64,000 nt of DNA from Tricholomella constricta (lineage: Eukaryota; Basidiomycota; Agaricomycetes; Agaricales; Lyophyllaceae), in contig JAACJP010000015.1 of assembly GCA_013368375.1 (NCBI GenBank), forward strand, positions 310,001 to 374,000, written 5' to 3'. Within the stretch, counting starts at the first letter, position 1. Each line of letters opens with the position of its first letter. Position numbers and translations under genes: made by a program. The notes under the pieces were generated by a model. That model was not told the origin of the DNA and did no database searches. It was given only the letters and a program-made list of their open reading frames with translations. Positions 23,191 to 35,913 of the stretch are shown piece after piece.

Positions 23191-25064
23191 TGATTTTGAC
23201 GCTTTTCTCCTTCTGCTGCCGACTGCTAGTATGCTTACCACACTGACTGCTCCATTTGTCGGTCTTGGATACGCAAAGTATGAAGCGGTTGTCGACGCGA
23301 CGACAGGCAATACTCGCTTCTCTGTATTCAATGCCTGCGCTGCCGACAGGTTGAGAATCAGTTTATCGTATGCACCGAGATCTCATTTTTGCAGGTAACC
23401 TTTGGCGGCTTCCCAAAACGCCGGACACTTGTTGCAGGCGCTCAACAAGCTAACACTTAGCCAGCGCCCTGTATGACTGCGGGTTCAGGGACCGCGCCCA
23501 ATAGAGGAAACCTGTGGTCGTTTGGATCGGGTGAGTACTGTGTGTGTGTCCGTTCCTAGAAACACATTAACGGGAGCTTTTGGAATGTATAGATGATATG
23601 TGGCGGGAGGTGCGTCCGTATTCAAGGGAGAAGGCCTCATCCGGGAAGCCAGAAGTGGCATTGTAGCTGTTGTGATTCAGTTTCGCATTGAAGTCTTCGA
23701 GTCTTAGCTGGTAGCAAAGTCAAGGCTGAAGGCGCTTTTAACGCTGCGTTATGTATGTCCTTGTGCTTGCTCCTTTGATATAGGCTGACACATCGACAAG
23801 TGGTTTAACAGTTTACTCTTTAGCTATGAGTTTCTTTGGAGTCTTCCTTCACTCGCTTGATAAATTTCTCCAAGGTTTGATGGCGATCTGAGAGTCTGGG
23901 CAGAGTCTTCAGGTAAGACCTGACCACCGATTCTATTGATATAGATGATTGAACTTTGTGAGTGTAAGGGATCATATATCATAGGTGCTGGCTCAGTATA
24001 TCAGTAAGTGATAGCTCATGATGGGAAAAGCCCCTTTTGAGGAGTTATTCCGAGCTCCCGCTTCCTGCCGTCTCGGTATAACCTTGACGACCCGATCCCC
24101 GAGGTCATCTCTATTTTCAACGATAACAAAGTTCAGATATGGCGAGATCGTTCCTCAAACCAAGTAAGCTGGACGTCGCTCTTGACGTTTCTCGGTGATG
24201 TTTCATAGGTTCAAAAGTTGCGCATAATGATATGCTGTAAACACCCACGATTGTCTCCGAGGTGTTGATATCTTCACGCTGCAAACGGCAAAAGTCAACA
24301 TTTATGCTAGTGGATTCTTTTGAACTTTCCATTTCGTTCCAGCCCGATCACACAACGAGCAGCCGAGGGTCTTGGACAACGTACAGTCAACGAGGTGCAT
24401 TTCATATCGTCTCATCATGCAATATGATCCAACATTTTGGTAGATTGCCATACTATCTGTTACCACTACGTTGCAGGGCTATGATTTCGTCAACCTCACA
24501 GCGTAAACGGTACAAGTTCCGGAGTACGTTGGATAACTGCTATTAGGGACGAGGGAGATCACGGCCGCAGCAGCTTTGTACAACAACACGGGGGCTCTCG
24601 GATTTCTCAGGCTATCGCCATCATGGGAGAAGGTGTCCTCATCCGCTGGTTTACTGAATTCTCATTACTAACGAAGGTTCTCCGATTAAATTTATATGTC
24701 GAACTTACTTCCTTCTAGGTGCTTTCAATGGCCGCTCGTTCAAAGTAAGAACAAAGCTGACTTTGTTGATCAGGATGTTTACTCATACCCATAAATATTT
24801 CAAAGGGGCAGTTTTTGCTAGTCGTGACGTTCAATGTTATGTTCCATTGTACGATATTCGTTTGTGGTCAACTCGGAAGAATCTAATATATTCAATTGCT
24901 CAGCCAAACATCCACTGCGTTCCCAGCGTTCAAGGACACTGCATCTGACAAGGCGTTTTCTGAATCCTTTATGGTTCCGCGATGTTGGATCCCAATGTCA
25001 AGTTGGACCCTTCGAATATCACTCCGTTCTGGAATACTGGGAGGGTAGAAATGCTCTTGAACTA
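23191..25064 (+). pseudogene. decayed type-B carboxylesterase, sister of the intact gene downstream
   Basis: Fragments align in order with the intact esterase at 25550-27896, but no continuous reading exists. Recognisable pieces: VGLGYAKYE near 23260; EGLIREARSGIVAVVIQFR near 23630, followed by a stop; KFDGD...WAESSG near 23880, where the GESAG nucleophile block should be; SSRFLPSRYNLDDPIPE near 24060; LDPNVKLDPSNITPFWNT near 25000. The conserved pieces fall in different frames, and the GESAG motif is altered. A tandem duplicate of the downstream gene that has lost function. Confidence 0.8.
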
Positions 25065-25549
25065 GGCTGACCCGCCGTCAAGCCAATTTAATCACCTAGG
25101 GCGTTGCGGTAATCCAACGCTGAAAGCCACGACGTTTAGCTTCTGGGAAGAGCGTCGATGCACTCCCTTCGTGTCGTCGCATGTCTCTAGCTCTTTTGGT
25201 GATAACGATTATCCTGTCTTCGGTCGATGACCAATCGAGTCTTTTCTTGTGAAAAAGTTGACTCTCTTGCTTGCGACTGGCACAGGTTACGGGCCGGACG
25301 GAGAAATCAGGTGGTTCGTAACTTATGCTTCTACCGTATTGCACAGCTGTTTACATGCCTTTTCTCACTGTCCATGTAAGTATCCCCGCTCGGATACACC
25401 TCTATCACACCGTTCTTGATATTCTGGGATAGAACGCATTCGATTTCGCAGTCCATAAATCCCAGCTGACAGCATCGGTGGAAGCTCTTCGGGATCAGAA
25501 CTTGTTAAAAATCCCCGTTCAAGGAACATTCCAGCACCCCAAGGACACT

Positions 25550-27896
25550 ATGGCTTTTGGTCGCATCTTCTGCTATGTGCTCGGTGCCTTCGTATTCAAT
25601 GCTATGGCCATTTCTGCAGCTTCGGCTCCTGTGGTAGATCTTGGATATGCCACGTACTCTGGATCTTTCAATGAGACCACAAAAACTACAGAATTCCTTG
25701 GCATTCGCTTCGCAGCACCACCAATTGGTTAATATTCTCTTGTTTTTTCAATGATCTAGAACACATCTTGACGTTCGTCAAGGGACCTTGCGGTGGCAGC
25801 CGCCCCATCCGCCAGCAACTACCCCAGGGATCCAAAGAGCGCTGACACAGCCAGCCACATGCTTCTTCGCTGGCCAGGGAAACGCTGCAACGACTCCTTT
25901 TCGTGACAACAAATTCAGGAAACGAGACCCGTTTTTCCCTTCCGAGGATTGCCTTTTCCTGAAGTCACTACTTTCCGCAAATTTACCATCAAGATACGGC
26001 TGACAAAACTTAGTGTATACCTTCCAGGGCAACTTTCTCAGAACAAGAGACTTCCAGTCGTTGTCTGGATCCACGGGTATGGAAATCTGATGTTTCTTCT
26101 TTTTTCGTGTAATGACGAAACTTGATACGTAGCGGAGGCTACATGGCAGGCAGTGCCTCGGGTTTCACTGGTAAAGATATCTACGACGGGAAAGACCTCA
26201 TTCGGGCATCCAATAACGGCGTCGTTGTCGTTGTAATTCAGTATCGGCTAGGTCTCTTCGGCTTTCTGCCTGGGAAAGAAGTAAAGAAAAATGGCGGCCT
26301 GAATGCAGGATTATGTGCGTTGACCCTTTTAATACCACGCCTAAGTAGAAGAAAGTGACGCATTCGTCTCCAGTGGATCAACAGTTTGCTCTTCAATGGG
26401 TGCAAAAAAACGTCTGTTTGCCTAATAACTTTGGACGTCTACTTCGGTAAACTAACTTGAATGGCCTATAGATTCATAAATTCAAAGGCGATCCAACTCA
26501 AGTGACTATCTGGGGAGAGTCTGCGGGTGCGCAATTCATTTTTCGAACACGATCGTGATCATATGTAAGTGTCAACCTTTAGGTGCCGGGTCTGTATTAC
26601 AGCACGTTATCGCCAATGGGGGGAAGACTTCGCCTCCGTTGTTCAGAGCAGCCATCACAAGCTCATCTTTCTTACCGTCGCAGTACGCGTATGGTGATCG
26701 CATTCCCCAGGTATATGTACCCATGGTTCACATAATTTACACGGTCCCTGACGTCGATACAGATATTATACAACGACGTTGTTTCTCAGACCAAGTGAGT
26801 CTCAAGAGTCAATGTAGCGGAAATGCTCATGCAGCTTTTGAAGTTGCTCTTCTGCATTCGACACACTTGCTTGCCTTCGAAAAGTCGATGTTCAGATGCT
26901 TGAAGCAGTGAATGCAAACATCGGAAACAGCGGCTTCTTCGGAACTTTCGTGTTTGTTCCCGTTGTAGACGGCGAACTTATCAGGGAACGGCCCACAGAA
27001 GCATTGAGGGAAAAGAAAGTCAATGGGGTATGTGCATGGCTAGGTACTCGACATTTCCTTTCGTTGATAGCATTGCATTTTCATATAGGAAATAATCTTG
27101 ACCGTCACTAACACCTTCGAGGGGGATCTTTTCGTAGACAAAAAAACTCCTCCCGACGTCGATGTTGCAAACTACGTGGCACAGTTATTCCCCAATTTTG
27201 GTGCCAGGGAAATAGCTGCCGCTGCTGCTCAATACAAGCACCTTGGATCGCCCGTATTCCAGGTCACCGCAATCATGGGAGAATGTGAGTGGACTCTTCA
27301 GGTATTTTGCGCCATACCCATTCGGCGAGCAACCAGCCATCTTTATTTGCCCTACCTACTACCTCTTACGCGCATACGGAGGCCGAGGTTTCAAGGTCAG
27401 CGCCACAGGCAGCCAAAGTAGCATTCGTGAGCTCTATCTAACTGTTCTCGTAGTCCGAATTTGCCGTTCCGCCAGGAGGCCATGGAAACGATGTGGCCTA
27501 CTATTATCCATCGTATGTATTCCCCCTCATACATGACAGAGAGCACAAGGTTGAAAGACCTATAGGGGCACTCCAAACGGTGCTCCGCCCTTCAACAACC
27601 CTGCTTTTGTTAAAGCTTTCTCGCAGTCGTTCATGGACTTTGCTATGGCTCTAAATCCCAACGTCAAATCAGATACTTCAAGTATCACTCCAAGGTGGGG
27701 ATTGTGGGCGGGTGATAATGAGATGCTCTTTAATAGGACGGAAGGAGGTCTACCCGATATCCGTGCTATAAAGACATCTCGCGCATTGTTGGAAAGATGC
27801 GAGTAAGTTTGCTGTAACAGACTGATATCGTGGTGTGAATTTTTCTGATTGTCGTGTAGCTTTTGGCAGAGTGTGGGCGCTTTATCGGCGCAATAA
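25550..27896 (+). CDS. secreted type-B carboxylesterase/lipase
   Basis: Alpha/beta-hydrolase of the carboxylesterase type B family, secreted. Fourteen exons all keep phase: 25550-25727, 25783-25963, 26014-26076, 26133-26314, 26374-26411, 26472-26526, 26583-26710, 26763-26794, 26844-27027, 27089-27284, 27337-27395, 27454-27512, 27566-27802, 27860-27896; 542 residues. A signal peptide precedes VDLGYATYSG. Then come [24 protein letters not shown], the oxyanion block WIHGGGY, the nucleophile GESAG split by an intron, GFFGTFVFVPVVDG, and the His block PPGGHGNDV. The end is WQSVGALSAQ. One donor (GTCACT after 25963) is weak. A degraded copy lies directly upstream, and a distinct third esterase is at 47.9-50.4 kb. 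Confidence 0.92.
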
Positions 27897-28092
27897 ACTA
27901 ATGCAGGGCTATTGATGATTTCCCTGGGGCCTCTATGTGTCGATTGTACACTGAAACAGACGTACATAATCTGACCATGAGTTGGAAAGCCTGCATAATA
28001 TTCTTTTGAAGATCCGTCCGTGTGTCGTTAAATCGCGTTAAATCGTCTTGGTCGTGTGGCATAAGAGTGTGTGAGTAGGTCAGAGGTCCCAG

Positions 28093-29943
28093 TTAGTGTG
28101 TGCTGTCATCAGCCTCCTCCCACATCTGATGAGGCAAACGGCGTGCAAGCATTATCGCAAAGCATGATAACACGAAAAGAATAGCATAGACTGCGTATCC
28201 CCCCATAAGGTTATGTTCCACGGAGACGGAAAAGAGCGAAGTCGCCATCGCTGGACCGATTGCGCGTGCAATCGATACAGTCGTTTGGGAAAGGCCATTG
28301 GTCGCTCCGAGTGAACGCTTGCTGGGCGCTGAGGCGGTGATGAACATAAAAATACAACCTTGGAGTGGAAAAGACGAAAGTTAGCGAACAACATGATACC
28401 TCGAGTGACCGTTCTCATACCAAAGGCCATATCCATGAAAGCCATTAAGGCAAGTAGAATGGCGATACATGTCCATGTAAACGCCGTTACGCCGTGCTGT
28501 TGAGCACTTATGCTCATGATCGGGAACAGCGCGAATACAGGCAGGTAGGTCGCAATACCGTAGACGAAGATCCGTCTCTCTCCAAGATAGTGTATTATCT
28601 TGGCGAAGTACAAGGCTTGGAACAGCCCGCAAAATGCGCCATAGGACCCCATGATGTAGCCGATGATCGCGGGTTCGAACCCCAGGCCACCGATCTCAAG
28701 CGGCATAGCAAGGAATAGCGGGAGCAGAGCGTTGAGTGATATGTTTAGGAACGCAAGGCTCATGTAATTTGAGACGGATATGATAACGGGGTATACCAGC
28801 AGCTGCCTGAGTGGAACGGGTTTATCCTGTGGGGAAAGTTCGTCTGAAAGCGAGCTGGATTCGGACAGGGAGGTATCGATTTTCCGTCTTTTGGGGACAG
28901 TCTGAAAGAAGGCCGTGGGTACTCGAAGAAAAACACACCTGAGAATGAGCAACATACCTCCTTGAAGAACAGAAGAGTGATAGTAAACGCTATGAAGACG
29001 AAACTTGATGTTGCTATACATGGCAGGAAGTAGGGATACTCTTTCCAGAAGTTCCCTCCGAAGACGTTAGGGAAGCGCTCGGCTGGTTTCGACAGGCTTC
29101 CTCCCATCAACGGCCTGAAATTACCCATTTCAGCGCTGGAAAGAGTATAAGACAGTCATCAGAGGAGCTTACCCTAGCGTTACACCAGCCGCCCATACCA
29201 CAGGCATCAGGGAAAACCCCTCAGCTCTGTTTGAAGAATCCGTCAATTCTCCCATAACGCTTTTCATGACACCTGTTACATGTAAGATGAGTCGGGAATC
29301 AAGAATGGTCATTGAATACCGATATTTCCATTCAGAAGCCCACACAGACATCGACTGGAAGGGGGGAATGATTTAATATAATGGGACAGACCGGACCTTG
29401 ATGAGAAGACGACTCACCTGACCACCAATCCCCAGAATGTCCGCGAGAGTCCAAAACTCAGCATCGATATAGAGAGTCCAAACAAGCCTATCAGCAAGAT
29501 TGGTTTTCGACCAACGTGGTCCGATATTCGACTCCATTGCAGGACGGTTGCGGCCTCGGTAGCGAAGAATAGTGATTCCTATATTGACGACCGCGATCAG
29601 ACGAAGTCGGGGATGTCTGAAGACTGAAGAGTTACGCACGATCAAACCAGCGTAGTAGCCGACTTTGCGCTCGTCCCCACCAGTGATGTCCAACTCACTG
29701 ACAAGCTGCGAAATACAATAAGAATGATAGAGACAATGAACACTTTGATAGAAACGGAACCTGGTTAATATATGGATATATTGACTGGCTTGTTATTGGT
29801 TCGCAGACTTGAAGAAGGAGGACGATCGATATTTGCAACCATGGCAGAGGATTAGGTGTGCGCCGTTTTTTGGATTGAGCCAACAGTGCAGTTTCTTCGT
29901 CGACGATACGGCTGTCGTCGTTCATGCTGGAAGATGGACTCAT
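28093..29943 (-). CDS. MFS transporter, ZIF-like/YCR023C-type (copy B)
   Basis: Paralogue of copy A. Verified 5' exons: 29943-29761, 29705-29640 and 29578-29418 (183, 66 and 161 bases; the second and third have the same lengths as in copy A). The tiny exons of copy A are partly fused here: NGNIG joins the preceding exon without an intron. Features: N-terminal DEETALLAQ, WSRISDHVGRKPILL (motif A), MKSVMGELTDSSN, and SLGATNGLSQTTVSIARAIG, again without the intron copy A has at this point. The product seems intact, with about 12 helices. The start ATG could also be the inner one seven codons on. Confidence 0.88.
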
Positions 29944-30183
29944 GGTCAGAGGACAAGCGAAGTCCGAGGGTTCAAGTCAGCACAATCTTTTTCCCCCGTT
30001 CTAACCCGGTCTTAAGGACTTTAAAAGGACATTGAGAACCGAATGTCGGCGTGAGTCCACGTAAGACTGCAGTACTGAGTTTTAAGACGAGTAGGATATT
30101 CAGTCTGGCAGGCGCTCACGAAAACACTTAAATGAACTCGTGATTTCGTAAACGTCGGGCCGATGATCCGATGCACATTGAAT

Positions 30184-32055
30184 CTATTGCCTTTGCCCCC
30201 CAAGACCAGGAGGAAGGAGGAAAGACATTGACACAGCAGCAAGGGCAACTCCCAATAGAACAGCATACACCATATAGCCCCCCACAATCTGTTTCTGCAG
30301 CGAAAGCGAAAACAGCGAAGATGCGATCGTCGGCGCCAGGGTCCTCATTATGGAGCTCATCATCTGTGCTAACCCATTCACAGCCCCAGTAGCAGCCCGG
30401 CCGGGCGCAGCATCCAGGACAAAGAGCTGAGTGCACCCTACAAGCAGGCGTGAGTTAAAGTTTTACGGTTAATGGCTCTGCGCACCGTAGGTCATGAATA
30501 CGAAGGAATAGAAACAAAACTGAACGACAAGTACAAGCCACACTTGTTGGTTGACTTCTCCTGCTCGTTTTGCTAATATGCTCATAACCGGGAAAGCCGA
30601 AAATGTCACGAAAAAGCAGCTGAAGCAAAGGATACACAATTTTCGGGGACCAAGCCACTTCATCATTGGCGCAAACGCGATCACCTGGAAGCCTGCGTTT
30701 AAGAGACCCCAGGTTCCCATTGTCATGCCAATGGTATATGGGTCAAATCCCAAGCCCCCCAGTGGAATGGACGTGGATAGCATGAGAGGTAGCAGGACTC
30801 CATGGCTTTGGTCGAGGAAAGAGATGAATCCGTGGCAGACGATTGCTATCACAAGTTCGCGAGTGAGAAGGGCTCGAAACGGAGGTGGCTTGAGATCCGC
30901 GGAATCCAGGCGACTGTCGTGTGCCGGCCCTAACTCGGAAGTCTCTCTTGTTCCATAGTGCATATGAGCTTCACTGCATTCCAGGAGTGGCGCCGTACTC
31001 TCTCCTTCGGAAGGGGTGGGTGAGTAAGCTCTTTTTTTCTCAATCTCACGTTTGATGGCGGATGGCAAGCTCTGTAAGGGGACAAGGTGAGCAATATATA
31101 TTGCATCAAAAACTGACTGCGAACTCACCTCCCGCAGAAGAAAATACGTATAGAGATAGGAACCGAAGGCGACGGCTCCTGCTGCTGCGCAGGGAAGAAA
31201 GTACGGGAAGTTATGGAAGAAGGTTAACTGGCCAAAGGTGCCAGGCCAACGAGAGGCGGGTCTTGCCAGTGCACCACCGATGACTGGTCTATAAGTTTGA
31301 CGAGAGTGAGATACGTATGTAGTGACCCACCACAAACGAGATGAGAGCAATTACCCTAACGTAATCCCTATGCTCCAAACCGCAGGAATCCATCCGAAAG
31401 CGGATGGGACATCGGCAGGATCAGTAATCTGCCGGAATTCGTGATAAGGATGACCAGGTTCTCTCTCCGCTTAGGAAGCGTATAAACACACCTCGATCAT
31501 TACACTCTTCGTGACACCTGGAAATCTTCTAAATAAGGGTCGACGGAGCATATGAGGAGGTATGCGTACCGATGTTTCCGTTGAACACTCCCTGTGCACA
31601 TCGAGAGACGACCAGCATCCAGAAATTACGCGACAAGCCGAAGGCAACCATGGCGAAAGCCAGACCAAGGGGTCCAAGAAGTAGCACAGGTCTTCTACCG
31701 ATTTTATCCGACAGTCGTCCCCAGTGGTACACGCTCAAACATTCTGCGAAGAAAAATGCGGATTCCTGACAGATCAGACAAGATCGTCAACGGGGCACAC
31801 GACGCACGCGAGTAGAAAAAGAGGGCGAACAATGATCCCAGCGTAGTACCCTGTTTTTGTCTCGTCTCCATCGGTTACACCAGTCTCTCCAACGAACTGG
31901 TTGATGAACGGGTAGATGACCGTGTTCGACACTGGTTCTGCGAATTGGATCAACCAGATTATGGTCAACTGGAGCACCGGGAATGGTTTTTTCGACGTTG
32001 GGGTCCGATTCGTGTCTTCATGCCTATCATCAGCCTCTGCGTCGTGAAAGTCCAT
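30184..32055 (-). CDS. MFS transporter, ZIF-like/YCR023C-type (copy C)
   Basis: Intact paralogue; belongs with D and E rather than with A and B. Features in order: hydrophilic head MDFHDAEADDRHEDTNRT, YPFINQFVGETGV, GYYAGI, FFAECLSVYHWGRLSDKIGR (motif A), SRCAQGVFNGNIG, ITDPADVPSAFGWIPAVW, PVIGGALARPASRWP, a long acidic/Ser-rich central loop (about residues 225-295), DQSHGVLLPLMLSTSIPLGG and GAVNGLAQMMSSIMRTLAP. Introns at 30429-30477 and several others have GT-AG ends and consistent phase. Its start lies just below a canonical TATA box. Confidence 0.88.
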
Positions 32056-32107
32056 GTGAGACGTGAGTATTTGGGGAGACGGGCGTTTCGATCAAGAGAG
32101 TCAGCCT

Positions 32108-32116
32108 CCTTTTATA
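32108..32116 (-). promoter_or_regulatory. TATA box of MFS copy C
   Basis: TATAAAAGG on the minus strand, about 53 bases upstream of the start codon at 32055; exact match to the consensus. Confidence 0.65.
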
Positions 32117-33599
32117 CTTTGGAATAATGCCATAAGGCAATTCTGAAATCTACTGCTTCCATGATTGCCTGACCAATATAATCGGTGCGGCCATTCGGAT
32201 CGGAGTCGCAGACAGGAGCTAGGCAGAATTGGACATGTGGATGCGTCACGTATTGCGAAGCTTCAAGGCGAACTTCAGAATAAGCCGGTGAACACGATTG
32301 CGTGGGAAACAACAGCCAATGACAAGCAGCGCGAGGCAATAGCAGCCTAGACACTGCCTGGGAGAGTCTGAACCCTTGCTTCGTGTAGAGGTGGGCGTAG
32401 AGAGCAACATCAAGAAATCGACTGTGGTATGGAGCCATAAGCTTCAGAATGGCCCAGAAATCCGAAAAGTCTGGCAGGGCGCTTGCGCGCCTTCTGCGAC
32501 TGGGCCCCAGCGCAATTGAACTCGATCAACAGGTTACCTATTTCAGTGCGATGTCAATGAATTGGGTATCCCGAAGTCGCGAAATTTCTTTCAAGGCTTG
32601 TGGAGTTGTTCTTGGAGTTATGGTGGACCACGTACCATTCTGGAGAATAAGCGTACCGTTGAATGGCTTCCTTGTGTAAATTGCGATATGAGTGACATTC
32701 GAGGGTCCCGTGGTAAACCAAACGAAGTCGCCACAAGCGCGAGCCCAAAAAGGTTAAAGGAGCAACATTGACACTGGCCGCAGGCCAAAGCAACCTGAAA
32801 GTCGTTGTTATCGATGGAAAAAAAAAGATGGATTCCTCGTAAATCAGTAGTTAGCGCAAGTCAAATATTTAGAGCGAGGGACAGACGGATTCTTGGATAT
32901 ATAGTATTTGCCACTTTTCTTTCAACGTCCCAACGCGTTGTAAATATGTCAAGTCCCGTTAGAAAGGCACTTACGTAATGTGCTATCGCACAGGCCACAA
33001 GTTTTGCACATAAGAAGTCGGAAATGAGCAAAGGGGACGGGAGATTTTAATTCCAAGAAGAAGTGCAATATCGGAACTCGGAATATCAGAGAGTGGACAT
33101 GAAGGACCCATGGGAACCTCGGACTGTTATGAGGGCTAGTACGGAGGAACACAAATCACCTTGAAGGTGAAGAGCGTGAAGGGGCTGTCATGAGACGCAA
33201 TGGTAAGCAAAATGTTCCAAATCGACTGTCCAGTAGGCAGTGCTTGGAATAACATCAGCCATAGAAGGTCTAGATTACAGGGACGTGATGTCTGGAGATG
33301 ACACGATTTCCGCGAAGTCGTCGGCGGTCAGGAAAGAACGCCGAGGGTGAGAAGAGTAAGAACAACAGGAATAGATGTGAAAGAAAACAAGGTGGATGAA
33401 GTATGAAGATGATGTAGAAGCTCTATGCAAGATGTGATGTGATGTGATATGCGCAAGGACAAGATGAATTAACTACTTCCCAACTTCGCGAAGGGAAGTA
33501 CCAGAGTTGAACATATTACCGAATTTTTAGGGGAGGAGTAATATATTTGATGAGCAAGCGTCGAAGACGCGCAGGATGGGCCTCGCCCTAAGTTAAACA
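32117..33599. other. 1.5-kb region without a gene
   Basis: Only short frames on both strands and no MFS remnants recognised. Near 33430-33455 there is a short GATGT-type repeat. From about 33505 the sequence matches the 3' flank of MFS copy E (39485 on), marking the edge of the duplicated unit. Confidence 0.45.
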
Positions 33600-34990
33600 A
33601 GTTGCCTTTATGGCTTTTTGAGTTGCCACCGGAGATTCGGCGGGAGCAAGAGAGACATAGACCACCCTGCAAGTACGATCCCTACAACAATGGCATATAC
33701 CATGTATCCACCTACAAGCTGCTTCTGCAGTGAGATAGAGAAGAGCGACGACGCTATTGTAGGGGCAAGAGTCCGGACGACCGAGCTCATCATCTGCGAG
33801 AGCCCGTTCACGGCCCCAAGAGCGGCGTTGCCGGGTGCAGCGTCCAAGATAAATAATTGGGCACAACCTATCAACTGACGATGAGTAAAATTCGTGAATA
33901 GCTAAGAATCGTGGCGCACCATAAGACATGCATGCTAAGCAGTGTGTGCGACAAGAACACACCACACTTTATCGTCGACGTGGCCTGCCCTTTTCGCCAG
34001 GATACTCATTAGAGGATACCCCGTGAAAGTTGTGGCGAAGAAGGCGAAGCAGATAATGTATGTTCTGCGGGGACCGAGCCATTTCACCACCTGGCTGAAA
34101 GCGACACCTGGAAGACCGCATTGCAGATCCCCCAGGCCCCCATGATCATGCCGATGGTAAAGGAATCAAAGCCCAGTCCTCCCAGTGGAATTGAAGTCGA
34201 CAGCATGAGCGGTAGCAAAACTTGATGGCTCTGATCGAGGAAACAATAGAAGCCATGGTTGGTCAGCGGAATGAGAAGGGAGCGAGTCAGAAGGGACCGG
34301 AATGGCGGGGGCGCGAAATCATTCGGATGGTCATAGCTTTGATCCTCGGATGAGGACGTGAAGGATCGCTGACTACTGGTTTCTTCTATGGTTCCGTAGC
34401 CAGGAACAGGTGTACGAGGGTCCAAAAGGGGAGGTTCGCGCTTAGATTCGCTCTTCTGGCGTCCGAAACATCCATTCGAATCGGAATGCGCCTCATGGAC
34501 CTTTCTTTGGATCGCGGAAGGCAGGCTCTGGCGTTACAAGTTATGAGCATCGACAGCGGAGAGCACAGCGATGAATAAACAGCCTACCTCAGTCAAGAAA
34601 AACTATGCATATAGGAAGGAGATAAATGCAATCCCTCCAGCAGTAGCGCATGGAAGGAAATAAGGATAGGTGTGGAAAAACTGAATCCTTCCGATGGTAT
34701 CAGGCCATTCAAGGGCTGGCCTTGCTGGGGTACCTCCGATGAGTGGACTGCGGGTTTCGTTGTCAGTTCATGGCGCCTTGTGTTTGTAAGCTGTTTTATT
34801 TTGTCTTACCCCAAAGTAATTCCCCGGTGGCCATCCAAAAGCTATTGGTACATCCGCGGGGTCGCTTACCTACCTTAGTAATAAGTCTTAGACCATACGA
34901 TGAAGCAGGGCCACACGTACTTCGACCATCATGCTCTTCGCAACACCTACATCAGCGGGGAAGAGTCGATGAATGAATAAGCAACGGAAA

Positions 34991-35001
34991 CGAATCAGAC
35001 G
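34991..35001 (+). repeat. left target-site duplication
   Basis: CGAATCAGACG, identical to 35619-35629; single copy at the empty site in MFS copy E. Confidence 0.88.
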
Positions 35002-35618
35002 AGTACTACGTACTTTAGTAAGAGTAGCTAGTGAGCTACTCGCTGAATAACTATTTTGATGGTGATTAGTCAGTAAATTATGCTGTGAATGACTATTTTG
35101 ATGGCAAGTTAGTGGCAAGTTTCCCTCTGATATTGGCACCAATAATGAATCACTATACTTTGCGTGATGGGTGCGCGCCGGGAAGGGGGTGAATCTCTTC
35201 CCATTTGCTTACATACCAGGGGGTAACCTCATCACTGCGTGCACATGTGATAGTGACCTTGGATTGTAATAGGTGAGGAAATACGCCAATGTCTGAATTC
35301 TAGTACATCTGTCATTTGCGTACAGACAATCACTTAATTCCTTCAGTGGAGTCTTCAGAAGATAATGCCAGCAGGACAATTTCATGACCGTACAAGTTTA
35401 TTACCTGCTCACCACTGTTGCCCGACACCTCCCAGAAATACGAGCAATGACGCGTTGACGGCCCATAGAATGCACAATCAATACTGACTCGATCAATAAA
35501 GCAATATATCTCTTTCTTCATCAAAATAGTGATTCGAGACATCAAAATAGTGACTCGCAACAAAATAGTGATTCGGCGAGTAGCTAACTAGCTAAATATT
35601 ACTAAAGTTGTAGTACCT
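35002..35618. mobile_element. 617-bp non-autonomous TIR element inside MFS copy D
   Basis: Present in copy D and absent from the matching site of copy E (41017-41027). Flanked by direct repeats of CGAATCAGACG (34991-35001 and 35619-35629). The ends are imperfect inverted repeats of about 60 bp: both read AG(G)TACTAC, then CTTTAGTAA, TAGCTAGT(G/T)AGCTACTCGC, GAAT(A/C)ACTATTTTG. Subterminal copies of CTATTTTGATG occur in both halves. No transposase frame. A target duplication of 9-11 bp suggests Mutator-like ancestry, but the family is not certain. Confidence 0.88.
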
Positions 35619-35629
35619 CGAATCAGACG
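35619..35629 (+). repeat. right target-site duplication
   Basis: CGAATCAGACG, identical to 34991-35001. Confidence 0.88.
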
Positions 35630-35913
35630 CACCAACGTTTCCATTAAAGATGCCCTGCGCACATCGAGAGATTACTAACATCCAAAAATTTCGCGATAAT
35701 CCAAAGGATGTCATGGCGAGAGCAAGGCCGAAAGGCCCAAGTAGTAGAACTGGTCTCCGTCCAACCTTGTCCGATAACCGGCCCCAATAATAAACACTTA
35801 GACATTCTGCAAAGAATAATGTAGATTCCTGCACGTATATTAGCACGGGTGAAAGTATAAGATATTGGCGAGACCCACGACAATTCCAGCATAGTATCCC
35901 GTTTTTCGTTCGC

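Larger units (their letters stand above)
33608..35913 (-). pseudogene. MFS transporter pseudogene (copy D), near-identical to copy E
   Basis: Aligns almost base for base with copy E (39606-41506) but is broken. A 617-bp element interrupts it at 35002-35618. The codon matching TAT in copy E is TAG near 34604 (YA*FFLTE against YAYFFLLE). One C is missing near 34106, which ends the frame after FQVSLSARW. About ten bases are missing near 33945, and about 14 bases near 34822. Its first exon loses homology to copy E above about 35913, where gag-like sequence takes over. Any one of these lesions would disable the transporter. High identity elsewhere implies a recent duplication. Confidence 0.92.

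Noticed and set aside
28665..28680. GGTTCGAACCCC, like a tRNA T-loop
   Set aside because: It lies inside a coding exon of MFS copy B, and no matching acceptor or anticodon stems surround it.
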